In this document: piece after piece, positions 1 through 5,275 of the stretch
How the letters are laid out: each line of letters opens with the position of its first letter
Numbering within the stretch: the stretch's first letter is position 1
Assembly: GCA_039931865.1 (NCBI GenBank)
Contig: JBDTRB010000111.1
Span: forward strand, 1-10,754
Source: JALYUA01 sp039931865
GTDB lineage: Bacteria; Acidobacteriota; Thermoanaerobaculia; UBA5066; Gp7-AA6
Reading direction: 5' to 3'
Length of the DNA stretch: 10,754 bases
The notes under the pieces: model-generated
Seen by the model: only the letters and a program-made list of their open reading frames with translations
The model's database searches: none
What the model was told of the DNA's origin: nothing
Position numbers and translations under genes: made by a program

Positions 1-851
1 TAGTCGGGCAGCGGAAGGTTCGTCGGAAAGAGATATTTCTGGAACGCCCACGTCGGGGCGAGGCGCGGGAGGATCGTGCCGAGGATGAGCGCGGCGAACA
101 TGGTGCCCATGGACGCGGCGGTCGAGCGGAGGAGCACCGAGGCGAGAAACCCGATCGCTGCGACCGAGGCCGCGGCGAACCACGCGAGGCCGAAGACCGC
201 GATGACGTCCTCCCACAGCGGAACGGCGCGTACCGAGGACGTGTCGAACGTGCCCGCAATCTGCCGGAAACCCGTCAGGACGGGTGCTCCCCATCCCCGG
301 AACCCGTAGGCCATTCCGCCGAAAAGGTACGCGACACACCCGCCGACCAAGACAGTCAGTCCGATGGCGAGGAGGAGCGCGACGAGCTTCGAGCCCAGCA
401 CCCGGCTCCTCGAGATCGGGCGGGTCAGGAGCAGCTTGATCGTGCCCTGCGAGAACTCGGAGGAAACGACGTCGGCCGCAAAGACGATCGCGAGCAGATG
501 CAGCAGCAGGTAGCTCGACGCGTTCGCGAAACCGCGCGTGAAGAGAGGGCCCGACACCGCTTCCGGGTCGATGTTGCGGTCGAGGTGGTACTGCAGTCTC
601 TCGATCTCGAACCTCGTCCAGTTCTTCTGCGAGTCAGGCATCCTCCCCTGGCGGACCCAGTTGCGCATTCGGGCCACACGCTCCTGAGTGTCGATGCGCC
701 AGTCCTTCTTCGAGCCGAACTTCTCGCGCGTCTGCACCTGCGCGAAGACGATCGTTCCAATCAAGCCGACTAAAATAAGGAGAACCAGCCGGAAGCGCCG
801 CCGCTTCCAGAGCTTCAGCATTTCGTTTTCGACGAGCGGCAACACTCTCAT
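1..851 (-). CDS. ABC-2 type transporter permease, 3' end cut off by the window edge
   Basis: Membrane subunit of an ABC exporter that pairs with the ATPase just upstream. The visible 283 residues start MRVLPLVENEMLKLWKRRRF, followed by a first hydrophobic segment at about residues 21-37. A polar extracytoplasmic loop with many Arg, Gln and Asp residues covers about 38-108. Further membrane segments lie near 112-127, 155-178, 218-240 and 245-260. The segment SSEFSQGTIKLLLTRPISR, near residues 130-148, is typical of ABC-2 permeases of the BcrB/NatB type. The frame has no stop down to base 1, so the C-terminus lies outside. ATG at 849-851 is chosen because an in-frame TGA at 870-872 blocks any upstream in-frame start, including the ATG at 903-905. 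No good ribosome binding site precedes 851, so translation probably depends on coupling (see the regulatory feature at 847-919). The substrate cannot be inferred. Confidence 0.88.
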   Translation of the reverse strand, partial: MRVLPLVENEMLKLWKRRRFRLVLLILVGLIGTIVFAQVQTREKFGSKKDWRIDTQERVARMRNWVRQGRMPDSQKNWTRFEIERLQYHLDRNIDPEAVSGPLFTRGFANASSYLLLHLLAIVFAADVVSSEFSQGTIKLLLTRPISRSRVLGSKLVALLLAIGLTVLVGGCVAYLFGGMAYGFRGWGAPVLTGFRQIAGTFDTSSVRAVPLWEDVIAVFGLAWFAAASVAAIGFLASVLLRSTAASMGTMFAALILGTILPRLAPTWAFQKYLFPTNLPLPD

Positions 852-879
852 CGCAGACTCATCGCAGACTCATCGCAGC
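847..879. repeat. 11-bp tandem repeat, three copies
   Basis: The unit ctcatcgcaga occurs at 847-857 and 858-868, and again at 869-879 with one mismatch in the last base. Each copy carries one CAT (ATG on the minus strand) and so supplies one of the serial starts before the ABC permease. Since 11 is not a multiple of three, each copy places its ATG in a different frame. Confidence 0.9.
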
Positions 880-919
880 AATTCCGCGGGACCCGGGACC
901 GTCATACCGTTTCTCCTCC
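847..919 (-). promoter_or_regulatory. Translational relay of overlapping mini-ORFs between ABC ATPase and permease
   Basis: Read on the minus strand, GGAGGAG (919-913) lies 7 bases before an ATG at 905-903 that overlaps the ATPase stop as ATGA. This ATG opens an 11-codon frame, MTVPGPAELLR, ending in TGA at 872-870. That stop overlaps the next ATG (873-871), whose frame MSLR ends at 861-859, overlapping ATG 862-860. The second MSLR frame ends at 850-848, overlapping the permease ATG at 851-849. Four ATGA junctions in a row are therefore seen directly. That ribosomes terminate and re-initiate along them is inference. The only strong ribosome binding site is the first one. Confidence 0.6.
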
Positions 920-1822
920 GGTCACTTCCAGAAAGACTTCCTCGAGCGAGGACGCGGGGCGCTCGATTCCGAACACTTCGACGCCGGCGGCGTCGAGCGC
1001 GCGCACCGCTTCCGGAACCTTTTCCCGGGAGAGGTTGACCGCAACCGCCTCCTCGCCTTCCACTTCCGCCGCGCCGCTTTCGGCAAACGGACCCAGAACC
1101 GAGAGAGCCCGATCGACGGGGCGCACGGTGAACCGATGCGGGCCGCGCGGGCGGTCGAGCAGCTCGCGGACGGGGCCGGTCGCGAGCGTCCGCCCGCGGT
1201 GGATGATCGCAACGCGGTCACACATCAGCTCGACCTCGGCGAGGAGGTGCGACGACACGAAGACGCCGATGCCCCGCTCCTCCGCGAGCGATCGAACGAG
1301 GCGGCGAATCTCCCGGATTCCGGCGGGATCGAGCCCGTTGGCGGGCTCGTCGAGGATCAGGAGGTCCGGGTTTCCGAGAAGCGCCTGGGCGATGCCCAGA
1401 CGCTGACGCATCCCGAGCGAGTAGGTCGAGACCCGATCGTCCAGCCGCTCGTCGAGCGAGACGAGCCGTGCGATCTCCGGAATCCGCCCCGCCGCTTCCT
1501 CGGGGAGCATGCGGGCGAAGTGCATAAGGTTTTCGCGCCCGGTCAGGTACTTGTAGAGATCCGGCGACTCGACGATGCACCCGACGTGCGACATCGCCTT
1601 CTGGAAATCGTGAGCCAGGTCCAGCCCCCGGATTCGGATCGTCCCCGAGTCCGGACGCGCCAGTCCGACCAGCATGCGGATCGTCGTCGTTTTCCCGGCG
1701 CCGTTCGGACCCAGAAAGCCGAACACCTCTCCGGCAACGACCTCGAACGAAACGCCGGCCACCGCGACGCGTTTCCCGAAGCTTTTCGTCAGATTTTCCG
1801 CCGACAGAACGACTTCGCGCAC
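902..1822 (-). CDS. ABC transporter ATP-binding protein (BcrA/NatA-like exporter ATPase)
   Basis: Cytoplasmic ATPase that would power export by the adjacent permease. Numbering from GTG at 1822, the 306 residues show Walker A GPNGAGKT (38-45), signature YSLGMRQRLG (134-143), Walker B LLILDEP with Glu159, the D-loop GLDP, and the switch His192 in SSHLLAEVELMCDR. The Q-loop position reads CIVESPDLYKYLTGREN (82-98), with Glu instead of Gln. To my knowledge this is common in the bacitracin/lantibiotic-resistance BcrA/LanF subgroup. The last 80 or so residues form the usual accessory domain ending SSLEEVFLEVTGGETV. The open frame continues far upstream without homology, so the GTG 13 codons before the conserved NLTKSFG is preferred. 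The exact start is uncertain because no strong ribosome binding site precedes it. The stop overlaps a leader ATG (ATGA, 902-905). Confidence 0.93.
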   Translation of the reverse strand: MREVVLSAENLTKSFGKRVAVAGVSFEVVAGEVFGFLGPNGAGKTTTIRMLVGLARPDSGTIRIRGLDLAHDFQKAMSHVGCIVESPDLYKYLTGRENLMHFARMLPEEAAGRIPEIARLVSLDERLDDRVSTYSLGMRQRLGIAQALLGNPDLLILDEPANGLDPAGIREIRRLVRSLAEERGIGVFVSSHLLAEVELMCDRVAIIHRGRTLATGPVRELLDRPRGPHRFTVRPVDRALSVLGPFAESGAAEVEGEEAVAVNLSREKVPEAVRALDAAGVEVFGIERPASSLEEVFLEVTGGETV

Positions 1823-1928
1823 GACGGGGACTTTCTCATACGCCTGTTGGAATCGACGATGTGTCGAGCCGGCCGTCCGCCTCGGCGCGCGGGTGGACAA
1901 TCCGGGCGACTCCGTTACTCTCTTGCCC
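1823..1928. promoter_or_regulatory. Divergent intergenic region between ABC ATPase and SGNH hydrolase
   Basis: This 106-base gap must hold start signals for both genes because they are transcribed away from each other. I see no convincing -35/-10 pair and no strong ribosome binding site on either strand. Its extent depends on the chosen GTG starts, both of which are uncertain. Confidence 0.4.
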
Positions 1929-2729
1929 GTGATCGGAACTTCGCGCTTCTGGCTGTGGCGGCTCCCGGGCGTGATCGCCGCAGGCGCCACGATTCTCTTC
2001 GCGGCGGGTTTCTGGCTGGCGCTGCGCGGAGCGCTCGGGAATCCGATCGGGTCGCCGCCGCCGGCTCCGGAGGCCCCCCGGGCCGCGGCGCGCAACTCTT
2101 CGAAGCGGATGCTGCTCGTTCTCGGGGACTCGCTCGCTCGCGGAACCGGGGATGAGTCCGGCAGAGGTTTTGGATCCGACGTTCTGGACGTGATGAAGAA
2201 GCGGGGACCGGCCGAGATCGCGAACCTCTCGGTCAACGGCGCGGAATCGGCCGAGCTCCGGGACCTGGTCGCCGGCGCGAATGTCCGCTCGCTCGCCGCC
2301 GCCGCGGACGTGATCGTCATCTCGATCGGCGGCAACGACCTTTCGCATGCCGTGCCGCGGGGACCGGACATCGGCACGCGGGTGATCGAGGACATTTCGA
2401 CCGCTCGCCGCCGCTACGCCGAAAACATCCGCGCGGTCTTGACCAACCTGCGCCGCGCAAATCCCTCCGTGCCGATTCTCGTCCTGGGGCTCTACGATCC
2501 GTTCGGCGGCTCGGGACCCGGCGGCCGAATGGGAGCGTCCGTCATCCTCGGCTGGAACACCCTGATCGAGGAGATGGCGCTCTCGTTCCCGTCGACGCTG
2601 TTCGTGCCGGCGTTCGATCTCTTCGAAGGCCGGACCGACCGTCTGGCCGCGGACCGCTTCCATCCGAACCGCAGAGGGTACGCGGCAATCGCCACGCGGA
2701 TGGCGCAGCTCCTTCCCGAGGCCCCCTGA
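1929..2729 (+). CDS. SGNH/GDSL-family hydrolase with N-terminal membrane anchor
   Basis: Probable esterase, lipase or acyl hydrolase acting outside the cytoplasmic membrane. With GTG 1929 the product has 266 residues. A hydrophobic segment (about 14-34, PGVIAAGATILFAAGF) is a signal anchor. It is followed by a Pro/Ala-rich linker (39-54) and the SGNH fold. Block I is LLVLGDSLARG with nucleophile Ser68, block II has Gly104 in LSVNGAES, block III is ISIGGNDL with Asn136, and block V is DRFHPN with Asp242 and His245. All four catalytic positions are present, so the enzyme should be active. Substrate is unknown; the family covers lysophospholipids, polysaccharide acetyl groups and peptidoglycan. 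The start could also be TTG 1923 or GTG 1893, since no clear ribosome binding site decides. It is divergent from the ABC genes and no intrinsic terminator follows directly. Confidence 0.88.
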   Translation: MIGTSRFWLWRLPGVIAAGATILFAAGFWLALRGALGNPIGSPPPAPEAPRAAARNSSKRMLLVLGDSLARGTGDESGRGFGSDVLDVMKKRGPAEIANLSVNGAESAELRDLVAGANVRSLAAAADVIVISIGGNDLSHAVPRGPDIGTRVIEDISTARRRYAENIRAVLTNLRRANPSVPILVLGLYDPFGGSGPGGRMGASVILGWNTLIEEMALSFPSTLFVPAFDLFEGRTDRLAADRFHPNRRGYAAIATRMAQLLPEAP

Positions 2730-2750
2730 CTCAAACCGCCCTCTCACAGC

Positions 2751-2762
2751 CGTACGCGTACG
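2751..2762. repeat. 12-bp perfect palindrome cgtacgcgtacg
   Basis: The sequence equals its own reverse complement. It lies 21 bases after the SGNH hydrolase stop and about 50 bases before the conserved leader of the first secreted paralog. It could be an operator half of a dimeric regulator site, but no second copy is seen before the second paralog. Confidence 0.4.
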
Positions 2763-2790
2763 TCCTCGCATAGTGACCTCGAAAGAGGAC
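2762..2790 (+). promoter_or_regulatory. Hairpin with GAAA tetraloop, two alternative pairings
   Basis: CCTC (2777-2780), loop GAAA, GAGG (2785-2788) forms a short stem with a GNRA-type tetraloop. The same 3' arm, extended to GAGGAC (2785-2790), can instead pair with GTCCTC at 2762-2767. No T-run follows, so it is not a standard intrinsic terminator for the SGNH gene. The role is unknown; it may be a 3' end structure or an upstream control element. Confidence 0.3.
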
Positions 2791-2812
2791 GAATTGGAGG
2801 GGCCGCTTCGGG

Positions 2813-2900
2813 TAACCCTTTTGTTCTGAGTAAGACCAGCCTGGCAGCAGCGTTGCGATACCTCCCATCGTTCCGCGGAGATCCGCGGAGGAGGTCTTCG
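2813..2900 (+). promoter_or_regulatory. Conserved promoter/leader of first secreted paralog, with palindrome at the RBS
   Basis: This 88-base stretch aligns with 3627-3712 before the second paralog. Shared blocks are TAAC..C..TTTGTT (2813 on), GCCTGGCA..GC.TTGC (2839-2856) and CCGCGGAG.TCCGCGGAGGAGGT. The palindrome at 2873-2888 (CCGCGGA, 2-base centre, TCCGCGG) runs straight into the ribosome binding site GGAGGAGG at 2887-2894, six bases before ATG. CCTCC at 2862-2866 could also pair with the GGAGG, but the other leader lacks it. TAAC could be the -35 of an ECF-type sigma promoter. That last reading is speculative. Confidence 0.5.
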
Positions 2901-3485
2901 ATGACAAAAGGATTCCGCATCGCGTTGGCGACCACCGCAGTGGCGGCCGGAGTCGCTTTCGCGGGCGCCTCGACCGCGCAGGCTCAGGTTCGCATCGGCG
3001 TCCCCCTTCCGCACGGGCGCCTGTCGATCGGCATCGGCGCGCCGGAGTTTGCGATCGGGAGCTACGTCCCGAACGGATATGAGGTCTACGCCGACGACGA
3101 CGACGGATACGGCTTCGAGTACGAGAACCGCTGGATCCCCGTCCGGCAGTACAGCGGACGCTGGGTCATCTGCGAGCCGACCCAGGCATACGGGTACTCG
3201 AGCGGATACGGATACGGATACGGATACGGCGGCGGGTACAGAAGCTACGGATACTCCCGCTACGACAACCGGTCCTATGGCCGGTACAACCTGCGGCCCA
3301 ACTACAACTACGGACACCGACAGGACTACGGCCGATTCGAGCGCCGTGACAGTGACGACCGACGTGGTGACCGTGACGGCTGGCGTGGCAACCGCAGCGG
3401 CAACGACCGCCGCGACGGTGGCCGCAACGGTCGGGATCGGGACCGGGACGGCCATCGGGATGGAAACCGTCGCGACCACGACTGA
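2901..3485 (+). CDS. Secreted Tyr/Gly-rich protein with charged Arg/Asp/Gly tail (paralog A)
   Basis: I do not recognise a named family. The 194 residues begin with a signal peptide (about 1-28, Ala-rich, ending STAQAQ, likely cut after AQA), so the protein should leave the cytoplasm. A conserved core follows: GSYVPNGYEVYADDDD near 53-68 and NRWIPVRQYSGRWVICEP near 75-92, with a single Cys. Then comes a Tyr/Gly-rich stretch (about 94-140) with GYGYGYGYGG from a 6-bp DNA repeat, and finally a tail of about 50 residues made almost only of Arg, Asp, Gly and Asn. The start is fixed by GGAGGAGG six bases upstream and by homology to paralog B. It has its own leader and an intrinsic terminator at 3518-3543, so it is a single-gene unit. 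It may be an envelope or matrix protein; function is unknown. Confidence 0.85.
   Translation: MTKGFRIALATTAVAAGVAFAGASTAQAQVRIGVPLPHGRLSIGIGAPEFAIGSYVPNGYEVYADDDDGYGFEYENRWIPVRQYSGRWVICEPTQAYGYSSGYGYGYGYGGGYRSYGYSRYDNRSYGRYNLRPNYNYGHRQDYGRFERRDSDDRRGDRDGWRGNRSGNDRRDGGRNGRDRDRDGHRDGNRRDHD
3204..3227 (+). repeat. 6-bp tandem repeat ggatac, four copies, inside paralog A
   Basis: Four perfect in-frame copies encode Gly-Tyr dipeptides. Copy number change would lengthen or shorten the Tyr/Gly tract by two residues per unit without breaking the frame. Confidence 0.9.
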
Positions 3486-3517
3486 ACCGGGTCAGACCTG
3501 AGAGTCCCCTCGTTTGA

Positions 3518-3543
3518 CCGCCCCGCAAGGGGCGGTTTTTTTT
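3518..3543 (+). terminator. Intrinsic terminator of paralog A
   Basis: A perfect 7-bp GC stem CCGCCCC/GGGGCGG (3518-3524, 3529-3535) with GCAA tetraloop is followed by eight T. It lies 32 bases after the stop codon. The stem is identical to that of the terminator at 4255. Confidence 0.95.
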
Positions 3544-3626
3544 GCACATGGCTCAACGCGTGAGGCGTCCCCGATTCTCGACGTTTGTTCTCCCGAGGAG
3601 ACGCGCAGTCCGGTCGAGCCAAGGCC

Positions 3627-3712
3627 TAACTCGTTTGTTTACAGGGAACACGCGCCTGGCATCGGCATTGCCTTTAGTAGCAGTACCGCGGAGGTCCGCG
3701 GAGGAGGTTTCA
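3627..3712 (+). promoter_or_regulatory. Conserved promoter/leader of second secreted paralog
   Basis: Counterpart of 2813-2900, nearly the same length (86 against 88 bases). It holds TAACTCGTTTGTT, GCCTGGCATCGGCATTGC (3654-3671), the palindrome CCGCGGAGGTCCGCGG (3686-3701) and ribosome binding site GGAGGAGG (3700-3707), five bases before ATG. The sequence between GCCTGGCA..TTGC and the palindrome is not conserved, so the blocks on either side are the candidates for function. Confidence 0.5.
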
Positions 3713-4222
3713 ATGAAAAACAGTCTTCGCATCGCCCTCGCGACCGCCGCTGTCGCCGCCGGATTCGCCCTCGCGGCTCCAACGCCCGCCAGCGCACAGG
3801 TCCGATTCTCGGGTTCTTTCCCGGCGCCTCACGGCCGGGTCTCGGTGCGCTTCGGTGATCCCTTCTTTCGGGTGGGAAGTTACGTACCCTCGGGTTATCG
3901 GGTGATCAGCCACGCGCAGTACGGTCGGGGGTTCTACTACCGCTCGCGCTGGATCCCCGTCCGCTCCTATGGACGCCGGTGGGTGGTCTGCGACGAGCCG
4001 GTCGGGTACTCGTCTGCCTACGCCGACGGGTACTACAGCGAGCCCTACGCCAACGGGTACTACAGCGAGCCCTACGCCGACAGAGGTCCGTATTACGACC
4101 CGTACGCCTATTCCTACCGTCCGTACTTCTATGCGCGCCCCTACGGCTACTACGGCGGGCACCGCAGCTGGGGCGGCTACGGCGGAGGCCACGGCCGAGG
4201 CTGGGGCGGACGCCACCACTGA
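3713..4222 (+). CDS. Secreted Tyr/Gly-rich protein (paralog B)
   Basis: Paralog of the gene at 2901, also of unknown family. The 169 residues start MKNSLRIALATAAVAAGFAL, very close to MTKGFRIALATTAVAAGVAF of paralog A. The signal peptide probably ends at PASAQ (about residue 29). Shared core: APHGRVSVRFGDPFFRVGSY (about 38-57) and SRWIPVRSYGRRWVVCDEP (about 78-96), again with one Cys. The C-terminal half is rich in Tyr, Pro and Gly, with two copies of YADGYYSEP or YANGYYSEP, and it ends in a Gly/His/Arg tail GHGRGWGGRHH. The acidic-basic Arg/Asp tail of paralog A is absent, so the tails diverged while signal peptide and core were kept. Start is set by GGAGGAGG five bases upstream. The gene is followed by its own terminator. 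The His-rich end could bind metal, but nothing else supports that. Confidence 0.85.
   Translation: MKNSLRIALATAAVAAGFALAAPTPASAQVRFSGSFPAPHGRVSVRFGDPFFRVGSYVPSGYRVISHAQYGRGFYYRSRWIPVRSYGRRWVVCDEPVGYSSAYADGYYSEPYANGYYSEPYADRGPYYDPYAYSYRPYFYARPYGYYGGHRSWGGYGGGHGRGWGGRHH
4019..4081 (+). repeat. 27-bp tandem repeat inside paralog B, two copies plus 9 bases
   Basis: Units at 4019-4045 and 4046-4072 differ at one base (gac/aac), followed by a partial third copy to 4081. The repeat is in frame and encodes YADGYYSEP and YANGYYSEP, then YAD. Confidence 0.92.
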
Positions 4223-4254
4223 CATTCCCGCTTCCCGATCTCCTCTCCGTTTTA

Positions 4255-4282
4255 CCGCCCCTTCGTGGGGCGGTCTTTTTTT
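4255..4282 (+). terminator. Intrinsic terminator of paralog B
   Basis: Stem CCGCCCC/GGGGCGG (4255-4261, 4267-4273) with loop TTCGT is followed by T, C and seven T. It lies 32 bases after the stop, the same distance as in paralog A. The stem is identical to the first terminator, as expected if the whole transcription unit was duplicated. Confidence 0.95.
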
Positions 4283-4333
4283 CTGCAAGCCCCGCCGGAA
4301 GGTCGTCACGCCACAAATTGAGAGGCGAGCCGA

Positions 4334-4454
4334 CTCCTCCCCTCTCCGCGACAGCGAGGGGAGAGGAGGGTGAGGGGGGCGAGGCCGTCCTGCTCTCATC
4401 GACAGGGAGACTGCCCCTCACCCAACCGTCTCCCCGCGCCGGGCACGGGGAGAG
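4334..4454. repeat. Composite palindromic element (REP/MITE-like)
   Basis: Three inverted repeats are nested. The outer pair is GGGTGAGGGG (4368-4377) with CCCCTCACCC (4414-4423). A left hairpin has arms about 4334-4349 and 4354-4369 (CTCCTC..CCCTC against GAGGGGAGAGGAG, small bulges). A right hairpin is TCTCCCCG (4429-4436) with CGGGGAGA (4446-4453) and a 9-base loop. Pieces like CCCCTCACCC and TCTCCCCG recur in dispersed palindromic elements of many GC-rich bacteria; this is from memory. It lies between two convergent genes, where it could help end transcription. No transposase is nearby. Confidence 0.7.
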
Positions 4455-4464
4455 TGAGTGCTGA

Positions 4465-4785
4465 CTACAGAAACTTCCGAATCCGCAGAAAGGCCTTCCC
4501 GAGACCGAGGACGATCGACGTCGCCGAGGCCGCCTTCCCGATCTTCGCCGCGGGAGAGGACTTGCCGAAGAGCTTCCACGCGAGGGTCCCCGCCGTCGCG
4601 ACGCTGGTCGCCGCCATGCCAGCGACCTTCCAGCGGACGCGGTGTCTGCGCACGTCACCGGCGACATCGAGAACCGCCCCGGCCAGGCGCTGGCGTTCCA
4701 TGGCTCCGCGGGCGGCGAGCTCGGTCAGGCGCGCCGTTCGACCTTTCTGGTGATCCCTCTTCGCGCCTTCCCGCGGCGTGCTCAT
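4465..4785 (-). CDS. Small membrane protein downstream of YqjE-like gene, unknown function
   Basis: A 106-residue protein starting MSTPREGAKRDHQKGRTARL. The first half is charged and helical, with AARGAMERQRLAGAVLDVAG. One hydrophobic segment at about 54-73 (VAGMAATSVATAGTLAWKLF) probably crosses the membrane, and a second weaker one follows at about 85-99 before the basic end LRIRKFL. The ATG overlaps the stop of the upstream gene as ATGA (4785-4782), so the two are translationally coupled. In position it resembles the small YqjD/YqjK-type proteins encoded beside YqjE in other bacteria, but sequence alone does not prove membership. It is the last gene of the minus-strand operon, and the palindromic element begins 11 bases beyond its stop. 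Confidence 0.75.
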   Translation of the reverse strand: MSTPREGAKRDHQKGRTARLTELAARGAMERQRLAGAVLDVAGDVRRHRVRWKVAGMAATSVATAGTLAWKLFGKSSPAAKIGKAASATSIVLGLGKAFLRIRKFL

Positions 4786-5267
4786 TCCGAGCCCGCCCGG
4801 AACCGCGCCTCGAGATCGTTCTCGTCTTCCTCCACGGACAGCGGCGGACGGATTGAATCGCGTATCGCGGCCCAGTCCTCTTTCAGACCATCCGAGGTCG
4901 CGGGGAACTTGAAGGGACTGAGCTTTCGGAACGCCTGGATGCCGACAAACGCGGCCGCTCCGGCGCCCGCGGCATAGATCACGAATGCAACCAGGATTCC
5001 GATCCAGACGCTATCGAACAGCTTCGCGAGCAGCACCGCGACGAGCGCCGTAAAGAGGAGCATCGCGAGCCAACCGACGACGAGCGCGATGCCAAGCGCC
5101 ATGGCGCCGCGGCCGGCGAGACTCCCCTTCTCCGACACTTCCTCCTGGAAAATCTCGACGCGCGTGGCGATGAGTCCCTTCGTTGCGGCAAAGGCGTCCT
5201 TCAAGCGCGCGAAGACTCCGGGCGCCGCCTCTTCTTCCTGTTCGGGGAGACGTTTCGAGTTCCACAT
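4782..5267 (-). CDS. YqjE / holin-X superfamily III-like membrane protein
   Basis: A 161-residue inner-membrane protein. An acidic N-terminus is followed by an amphipathic region VFARLKDAFAATKGLIATRV (about 19-38) and EIFQEEVSEKGSLAGRGA. Two long hydrophobic helices lie at about 57-84 and 88-112. A cytoplasmic tail with DGLKEDWAAIRDSI follows, the usual ending of this group. The layout matches the family annotated as phage holin family protein (Pfam Phage_holin_3_6, which includes YqjE). In chromosomes such proteins are mostly not phage holins, and no phage gene is near. ATG 5267 is preferred because GAGG lies 6 bases upstream, overlapping the pxpA stop (TTGAGG); a TTG at 5279 is less likely. 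It is spaced 8 bases from pxpA and overlaps the next gene by 4. Confidence 0.8.
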   Translation of the reverse strand: MWNSKRLPEQEEEAAPGVFARLKDAFAATKGLIATRVEIFQEEVSEKGSLAGRGAMALGIALVVGWLAMLLFTALVAVLLAKLFDSVWIGILVAFVIYAAGAGAAAFVGIQAFRKLSPFKFPATSDGLKEDWAAIRDSIRPPLSVEEDENDLEARFRAGSE

Positions 5268-5275
5268 GTTCGACC

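Noticed and set aside
852..905. Permease start at the ATG with the strong ribosome binding site (903-905)
   Set aside because: It is in frame with the permease, but a TGA at 870-872 interrupts the frame, so it can only make an 11-residue leader peptide.
1823..2395. N-terminal extension of the ABC ATPase to base 2395
   Set aside because: The added residues are antisense to the SGNH hydrolase and lack homology to ABC proteins; the conserved ATPase begins just after GTG 1822.
3204..3227. CRISPR-like or regulatory DNA repeat
   Set aside because: The repeat is short, contiguous without spacers, in frame and coding for Gly-Tyr.
1836..3479. 547-codon minus-strand open frame across the SGNH hydrolase and paralog A
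   Set aside because: It lies antisense to two well-supported genes. Its N-terminal part is a Val/Ala-rich low-complexity translation of the repeat-rich strand opposite paralog A, with no recognisable domain. Long antisense frames are expected at this GC content.
4782..5267. Prophage remnant suggested by the holin-like protein
   Set aside because: No endolysin, structural, integrase or other phage gene is nearby. The family is commonly chromosomal (YqjE-like), and the gene is coupled to a metabolic operon.
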